A stretch of 36,889 nt of DNA. Origin: Acidobacteriaceae bacterium (lineage in GTDB: Bacteria; Acidobacteriota; Terriglobia; Terriglobales; Acidobacteriaceae). This document shows, in pieces, positions 32,762 to 36,889 of this stretch. The stretch is taken from the NCBI GenBank assembly GCA_903970395.1, contig CAJCIM010000006.1, positions 1-36,889 of the forward strand, read 5' to 3'. How positions within the stretch are numbered: position 1 is the stretch's first letter; every line of letters begins with the position of its first letter. The translations under genes were made by a program, and so were the position numbers. The notes beneath the pieces are model-generated. The model had not been told where the DNA came from. It ran no database searches and worked only from the letters and a program-made list of their open reading frames with translations.

Positions 32762-35017
32762 ATGGCTGAACAGACGACCTTTCGCCCCTTTGTGTCCGCC
32801 GATGAGAGTCCAAAGGAGCTGACGTTTCGTGCGCTGCTGATTGGCGCTGTGTTTGGCGTGATCTTTGGCGCGGTAACGGTGTATGTGGGGCTGAAGGCTG
32901 GGCTGACGGTGGCGGCGTCGATTCCGATCTCGGTGCTGTCGATCTCGATATTGCGTGTGTTTGGGCGGGCGTCGATTCTGGAGAACAACATCGTTCAGAC
33001 GACGGGCAATGCGGGGCAGTCGATTGCTTCGGGCGTGATCTTTACGCTGCCGGCGTTGATCTTTCTGGGGTTCGATCTGGAGACCTCGCGGATCTTTGCG
33101 CTGGCGCTGTTTGGCGGATGGCTGGGTGTGCTGTTCATGATTCCGCTGCGACGGCAGCTGATCGTGGAAGAGCATGGGACGCTGGTGTATCCGGAGGGAA
33201 CGGCGTGCGCGGATGTGCTGCAGGCCGGCGAGCGTGGTGGGTCGTTTGCGAGCCGTGTGTTTCTGGGGTTGGGGTTGGGTGGGCTGTATGCATTGTTTCA
33301 GAATGAGAACCTGCTGGCGCTGTTTCCGGGAACTCCGAACTGGCAGCCGAACTTTGATCCGCATGGACAGCAGGTTCTGAAGGGCGCGGCGATCCGCGCG
33401 GATGTGACGCCGGAGTATCTGGGTGTGGGTTACATCATTGGGCCGCGTGTGGCGGCGATCATGCTGGCGGGCGGCGTGTTCAGTTGGCTGGTGCTGATGC
33501 CGGCGATTGTGTTCTTTGGGAAGCATCTGACGGGGCCGCTGTATCCGGGGACGGTGCCGATCTCGCAGATGGAGCCGAGCGATCTTTGGCGAACGTATGT
33601 GCGGCCGATGGGTGCTGGGGCTGTTGCTGCGAGTGGATTGATTACGCTGCTGCGGACGCTGCCGACGATTGTGAGCGCGTTGACGGCTGGTTTCGCGAAG
33701 ATGGGGATCAAGAAGGCTGCGGTAGCTGATGCGCCGAAGCGGACGGATGATGATCTTTCGATGGTGGTGGTGGCGGGCGGGAGCTTGCTGCTGGTGATCC
33801 TGATGGTGCTGTTCCTGGAGTTCAAGCCGGTGCCCGGTGCGCAGGTGGGGCTGCTGGCGAACATTGCGGCGGCGCTGCTGGTGGTGGTGTTTGGGTTCTT
33901 GTTTGTGACGGTGAGCGCGCGGATTGTGGGCATTGTGGGGTCGAGTGCGAGCCCGGTGAGCGGTATGACGATTGCGACGCTGATGGCGACGTCGGCGATC
34001 TTCCTGGTGAAGGGATGGACAGCGCCGGCGTTTGGCGCACTCGCGATCACCATTGGTGGCATGGTGTGTATCGCTGCGTCGAATGCTGGTGATACGAGCC
34101 AGGATTTGAAGACCGGTTACCTGATTGGCGCTACGCCGTGGAAGCAGCAGCTGGCGGTGATGGTGGGCGTGATCGTGAGTGTGTTTGCGATTGGGCCAAC
34201 GCTGACGGCGATGAATCGCGGGTATGAGAGCTTTCGGCAGATGCCGCAGCCTCGGACGCTGTCGTTGGCGGCGTTGCCGGATGGTGTGCAGAATGAAGGG
34301 GCTTTTTCGCGGGGGTCGTTCACGCTGACTGTGCCGGGAGCAAAGGTGACGGGCACGGGTGCGACGGTGAACGATGCGCATAAGTATGTGCTGCTGAACT
34401 CGATTGGCGCGAGCACGCTGGAGGATGGCAAGTATCTGTATGACCCCGCGACGCAGAAGATTGAGGTGCAGTGGGTGCAGGGCATCGGCAGCGAAGAGGT
34501 TGCAGCGCCGCAGGGCCGGCTGATGGCGACGGTGATCAACGGGATTCTGAGCCGAAGGTTGCCGTGGAGCCTGGTGCTGCTGGGTGTTGCGCTGGTGATC
34601 GGCGTTGAGATGCTGGGTGTGCGGTCTCTGACGTTTGCTGTGGGCGCGTATCTATCGATTGGGACGACGCTGGCGATCTTCTGTGGTGGTGCGGTGCGAT
34701 GGCTGGTGGACCGCGCGGCGGAGAGGTCGGGCGAAGCTGCGAAGACTGAGGCAGAGAAGGAGGTCTCTTCGGGAAGCCTGCTGGCTTCGGGCTTGATTGC
34801 TGCGGGCGGCATCGTTGGGCTGACGGGTGTGGGTTTGAAGCTGTTGGAGAGTGTGACGCATAAGGCGACGCCGCACTTCAGCGCGACGAACCCGCTTTAC
34901 AAAGACTGGGTGAGCGTGGCGGCGTTTGCGCTGCTGGCTTATAGTCTGTACTACTTTGCGAAGAAGCCGATGCCGAGTGAGGTGGTGCTGGAGGCGGTGG
35001 AGCGAGAGGAAGAGTAG
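32762..35017 (+). CDS. OPT-family oligopeptide transporter
   Basis: A 751-residue inner-membrane secondary transporter for small peptides or metal-chelate-like compounds, probably proton-driven. The start at 32762 (MAEQTTFRPFVSADESPKEL) has GGAG about ten bases upstream. Typical prokaryotic OPT sequence includes ELTFRALLIGAVFG, NNIVQTTGNAGQSIASGVIF (about 79-98), LVYPEGTACADVL, YIIGPRVAAIMLAGGVFSW and CIAASNAGDTSQDLKTGYLI. About 14-16 hydrophobic helices are present. A hydrophilic insert (about 500-590) lies between the last helices. It is followed by a hairpin and then the DUF1080 gene in the same direction, which has its own strong ribosome site. Confidence 0.9.
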   Translation: MAEQTTFRPFVSADESPKELTFRALLIGAVFGVIFGAVTVYVGLKAGLTVAASIPISVLSISILRVFGRASILENNIVQTTGNAGQSIASGVIFTLPALIFLGFDLETSRIFALALFGGWLGVLFMIPLRRQLIVEEHGTLVYPEGTACADVLQAGERGGSFASRVFLGLGLGGLYALFQNENLLALFPGTPNWQPNFDPHGQQVLKGAAIRADVTPEYLGVGYIIGPRVAAIMLAGGVFSWLVLMPAIVFFGKHLTGPLYPGTVPISQMEPSDLWRTYVRPMGAGAVAASGLITLLRTLPTIVSALTAGFAKMGIKKAAVADAPKRTDDDLSMVVVAGGSLLLVILMVLFLEFKPVPGAQVGLLANIAAALLVVVFGFLFVTVSARIVGIVGSSASPVSGMTIATLMATSAIFLVKGWTAPAFGALAITIGGMVCIAASNAGDTSQDLKTGYLIGATPWKQQLAVMVGVIVSVFAIGPTLTAMNRGYESFRQMPQPRTLSLAALPDGVQNEGAFSRGSFTLTVPGAKVTGTGATVNDAHKYVLLNSIGASTLEDGKYLYDPATQKIEVQWVQGIGSEEVAAPQGRLMATVINGILSRRLPWSLVLLGVALVIGVEMLGVRSLTFAVGAYLSIGTTLAIFCGGAVRWLVDRAAERSGEAAKTEAEKEVSSGSLLASGLIAAGGIVGLTGVGLKLLESVTHKATPHFSATNPLYKDWVSVAAFALLAYSLYYFAKKPMPSEVVLEAVEREEE

Positions 35018-35038
35018 TTTTTGCGGAGTCGATTTTAT

Positions 35039-35063
35039 CGCCAGCCGTCTTGTGCGGCTGGCG
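35039..35063 (+). terminator. Hairpin after the OPT gene
   Basis: A perfect 9-bp stem (CGCCAGCCG and CGGCTGGCG) with a 7-nt loop begins 22 bp after the OPT stop. Only a short TT follows, so termination may be partial. Confidence 0.55.
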
Positions 35064-35134
35064 TTCCGTATCGCGGAGCCTCTTGGAGAGTCTGCTTTCC
35101 TTGCATGGGAGAGAATGGCTCTGTGGAGGTCGCT

Positions 35135-35965
35135 ATGAAATGTTCGGTGCGGATTTTGAGTCGGTACTGCGCGACGATGGTTGCGTTCGGGTTGTGCTTT
35201 GGGTGCGTTGGTGTGGCGCAGCAGGCTCCTGCGAGAACAGCTGTTCCGTTCCATGAGCCGGACCCGTTGGCTTTCGATGACCATGCGGGCTTCACGTCGA
35301 TCTTTGATGGCAAGACGCTGAAGGACTGGGATGGCGACCCGACGGCTTGGCGCGTGGAGAACGGTGCGATTGTTGGTGAGAGCTTCAAGGACAAGCCGCG
35401 ACCTAATAGCTACATCTCTTATCACGGGACGGATGCGAAGGACTTTGATCTGAAGCTGGAGATCAAGGTTGAGAACGGTGGCGGCAGCGGGATTCAATAT
35501 CGCAGCAGCGTGGGAAAGCCCTGGATACGAGGGTTTCCGGCAGGGGTGGCGACGCCGAACCTGAACTGGATGATGACCGGACCGCAGGCGGATTTCTGGT
35601 ATCCGGTGAACCCACAGCATAACTCGTACAGCGGACAGTTTTATTCTGAGAACACGCCGCTGGGGATTGAGGCGTATCGCGGGCAGGTGGTGGAGGCTGA
35701 GCCGGGTATGACGAAGCGGCTGGTGGCCAACATTGGCGATCGTTCAGCGCTAGGTGGGTATGTGAAGATCAACGACTGGAACGAGTATGAGATCATCGCT
35801 CGCGGTGGGGTGTTTCTGCATATTCTGAATGGTCAGTTGATGGCCGTGCTGATTGACGATGATTCGGCGTCGTCGAACAATGCGACGGGGTTGATCGGCA
35901 TTGAACTTGAGGGCCAGCCGTCAAAGGTGTCGGTGCGGAACATCTGGTTGAAGAAGCTGAAATAG
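35135..35965 (+). CDS. Secreted DUF1080 protein (3-keto-disaccharide hydrolase / lectin-like fold)
   Basis: A 276-residue exported protein. The start at 35135 (MKCSVRILSRYC) has a very strong GGAGGT just upstream, chosen over an in-frame upstream start at 35021. A signal peptide ends near residue 29 (CVGVAQ). The DUF1080 jelly-roll domain (about 50-274) begins FTSIFDGKTLKDWDG and continues with WRVENGAIVGES, FDLKLEIKVENGGGSGIQYR, NDWNEYEIIARGG and a C-terminal GLIGIELEG. Members of this family include enzymes that hydrolyse 3-keto-glucosides; many are uncharacterised. A role in sugar breakdown outside the cytoplasm fits the saprotrophic content of the window. Confidence 0.87.
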   Translation: MKCSVRILSRYCATMVAFGLCFGCVGVAQQAPARTAVPFHEPDPLAFDDHAGFTSIFDGKTLKDWDGDPTAWRVENGAIVGESFKDKPRPNSYISYHGTDAKDFDLKLEIKVENGGGSGIQYRSSVGKPWIRGFPAGVATPNLNWMMTGPQADFWYPVNPQHNSYSGQFYSENTPLGIEAYRGQVVEAEPGMTKRLVANIGDRSALGGYVKINDWNEYEIIARGGVFLHILNGQLMAVLIDDDSASSNNATGLIGIELEGQPSKVSVRNIWLKKLK

Positions 35966-35986
35966 AGTGGAGATGGTGGAGCGGTA

Positions 35987-36002
35987 GCGCGTCTTAACGC
36001 GC
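35987..36002. terminator. Small GC-rich hairpin after the DUF1080 gene
   Basis: Arms GCGCGT and ACGCGC enclose CTTA. It begins 21 bp after the DUF1080 stop and 5 bp before the larger dispersed hairpin, so the two may act together at the convergent 3' ends. Confidence 0.4.
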
Positions 36003-36006
36003 GATG

Positions 36007-36043
36007 CCCACCTTAGCGACGATGAAGCCGTCGCTAAGATGGG
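36007..36043. repeat. Dispersed hairpin repeat between convergent genes, copy 2
   Basis: A 14-bp stem with one mismatch (CCCACCTTAGCGAC at 36007-36020; GTCGCTAAGATGGG at 36030-36043) and a 9-nt loop, followed by GGCACC. Arm sequence, loop length and setting (between the 3' ends of convergent genes) match the copy at 22689-22727. It probably acts as a two-way transcription end or RNA-stabilising element. Confidence 0.7.
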
Positions 36044-36060
36044 GCACCCCAGGGTTGAGC

Positions 36061-36889
36061 TTAGAGTTCGAGGATGATGGGCATGATGAGCGGGCGACGG
36101 TTGGCGTTCTTCTGGATGAAGCGCTTGAGGTCGCCGCGGATCTTGTCCTTCATCACGCCATAGTCGCGTCGCTCTTCTTCGCTCGATTGCTCCAGCGTGC
36201 GCACGACGATGTCGCGCGCATTGCGGAGAAGATCGGGATCATCGGCCGCAAAACCGCGCGTGGTGATCTCGGGCTGTCCTTCAACCGCGCCGGTGCGCTT
36301 GTTGATCGCGATGATGGGCAGGAATACGCCGTCCTCCCCGAGATGCTTGCGATCCCGGATAACGGTGTCTTCGACGACATCCGCGGTGGAGTTATTGTCG
36401 ATGCAGACGCGACCCGTGGTGACTTTGCCGGTCTTCTGCGCGGAGTCTTTGTCGAGCGTGAGCACGTCGCCATCTTCGAGCAGCAGTACCTTTTCAGGCA
36501 CGCCGGTTGAGGTTGCCAGCTCAGCGTGGCGCTTCAGATGGCGGTAGTCGCCGTGCACCGGGATAAAGAACTTCGGACGTACGAGGTTAATCATCAGGCG
36601 GAGCTCTTCCTGCGAGCCGTGGCCGGAGACGTGGATCAACCCGTTCGTCCCGTCGTCATGGATGACCCGGGCGTCGCGGCGTTCGAGATGGTCGATGACG
36701 CGGTAGATACCCTTCTCGTTGCCGGGGATGATGCGTGAGCTGAGCAGAACGGTGTCGCCTGGATCGATCTTGGCAAACTTGTGGTTATCCACCGCCGCGC
36801 GCGAAAGTGCCGACATGGGCTCGCCCTGCGTACCGGAGATGAGGATGCAGAGCTTATCCGGAGAGAAGTCGCGGATCTGGCCGGGGTGG
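36061..36889 (-). CDS. rnj: Ribonuclease J, C-terminal part (5' end beyond window)
   Basis: About 275 C-terminal residues of a metallo-beta-lactamase-fold ribonuclease (endo- and 5'-3' exonuclease) central to mRNA decay and rRNA maturation. The frame is open at the right edge and ends at TAA 36061-36063. RNase J hallmarks are GTQGEPMSALSR (beta-CASP domain), FAKIDPGDTVLLSSRIIPGNE, HVSGHGSQEELRLMINLVRP (beta-CASP HxSGH motif) and FFIPVHGDYRHLKRHAELA. The C-terminal domain ends MPIILEL. The N-terminal metal-binding HxHxDH motif is outside the window. The gene converges on the DUF1080 gene with hairpins between. Confidence 0.93.
   Translation of the reverse strand, partial: HPGQIRDFSPDKLCILISGTQGEPMSALSRAAVDNHKFAKIDPGDTVLLSSRIIPGNEKGIYRVIDHLERRDARVIHDDGTNGLIHVSGHGSQEELRLMINLVRPKFFIPVHGDYRHLKRHAELATSTGVPEKVLLLEDGDVLTLDKDSAQKTGKVTTGRVCIDNNSTADVVEDTVIRDRKHLGEDGVFLPIIAINKRTGAVEGQPEITTRGFAADDPDLLRNARDIVVRTLEQSSEEERRDYGVMKDKIRGDLKRFIQKNANRRPLIMPIILEL

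Noticed and set aside
32675-34381. 568-codon frame antisense to the OPT transporter
   Set aside because: The product is Arg/His/Gln-rich with no domain, and the plus-strand OPT gene fully explains the region.
1-36889. CRISPR array, prophage or insertion sequence
   Set aside because: No regularly spaced direct repeats, integrase, transposase or phage structural genes were seen on either strand.

Overview
The window looks like chromosomal DNA of an acidobacterium, most likely the Terriglobia/Acidobacteriaceae group (Terriglobus, Granulicella or Edaphobacter type). This is inferred from an Oar-like TonB-dependent receptor with an N-terminal carboxypeptidase-regulatory domain, two CRTAC1-type proteins (FG-GAP/VCBS repeats plus ASPIC/UnbV), many TPR proteins, a secreted DUF1080 hydrolase, and dispersed repeats of a kind common in these genomes. 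No rRNA, tRNA, CRISPR array, phage gene or transposase was found. Genes at both ends (TonB receptor, RNase J) are cut by the window.

Layout. 1-8471: cell-envelope cluster. It holds a partial TonB-dependent receptor (-), a 1272-aa Tat-exported CRTAC1/thioredoxin-like/TPR fusion (+), a 594-aa Tat-exported CRTAC1 protein (+) and a 492-aa secreted carboxypeptidase-regulatory/TPR protein (-). 8637-11824: a zinc alcohol dehydrogenase overlapping an SDR of gluconate 5-dehydrogenase type, convergent with an MFS transporter; this may be a sugar-acid or polyol module. 12063-16361: housekeeping genes tex (-) and htpG (+). 16707-17885: a secreted GH18 enzyme and a short Tat-leader-like remnant. 17939-25564: an L-arabinose region (araA-araD on -, araB on -, a LacI-type regulator on +), split by an acyltransferase and a polysaccharide-export protein. 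25567-31585: a secreted two-domain VOC protein, the HrpB helicase, a glycerate 2-kinase and a MerR-HTH/TPR protein. 31586-32023: a structured gene-free stretch. 32024-36889: a small membrane protein, an OPT transporter, a secreted DUF1080 hydrolase and the C-terminal part of RNase J.

How the genes fit together. AraA, AraB and AraD convert L-arabinose via L-ribulose and L-ribulose 5-phosphate to D-xylulose 5-phosphate. Near-palindromes with a G-N-AAACGTTT-N-C core lie in front of both araA and araB, and the araB site is also upstream of the LacI-type gene. This suggests one local repressor controls both blocks. GH18, DUF1080, the OPT transporter, glycerate kinase and the oxidoreductase/MFS set fit a soil heterotroph living on plant or microbial polymers.

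The least understood part is the first 8.5 kb. A TonB receptor, two exported seven-motif propeller proteins and a TPR protein sit together with no known pathway. In the large fusion, both cysteines of the thioredoxin CxxC motif are replaced by serine. Other points worth attention are an SDR whose catalytic lysine is arginine, two families of dispersed hairpin repeats at gene 3' ends, and an apparently leaderless second CRTAC1 gene.
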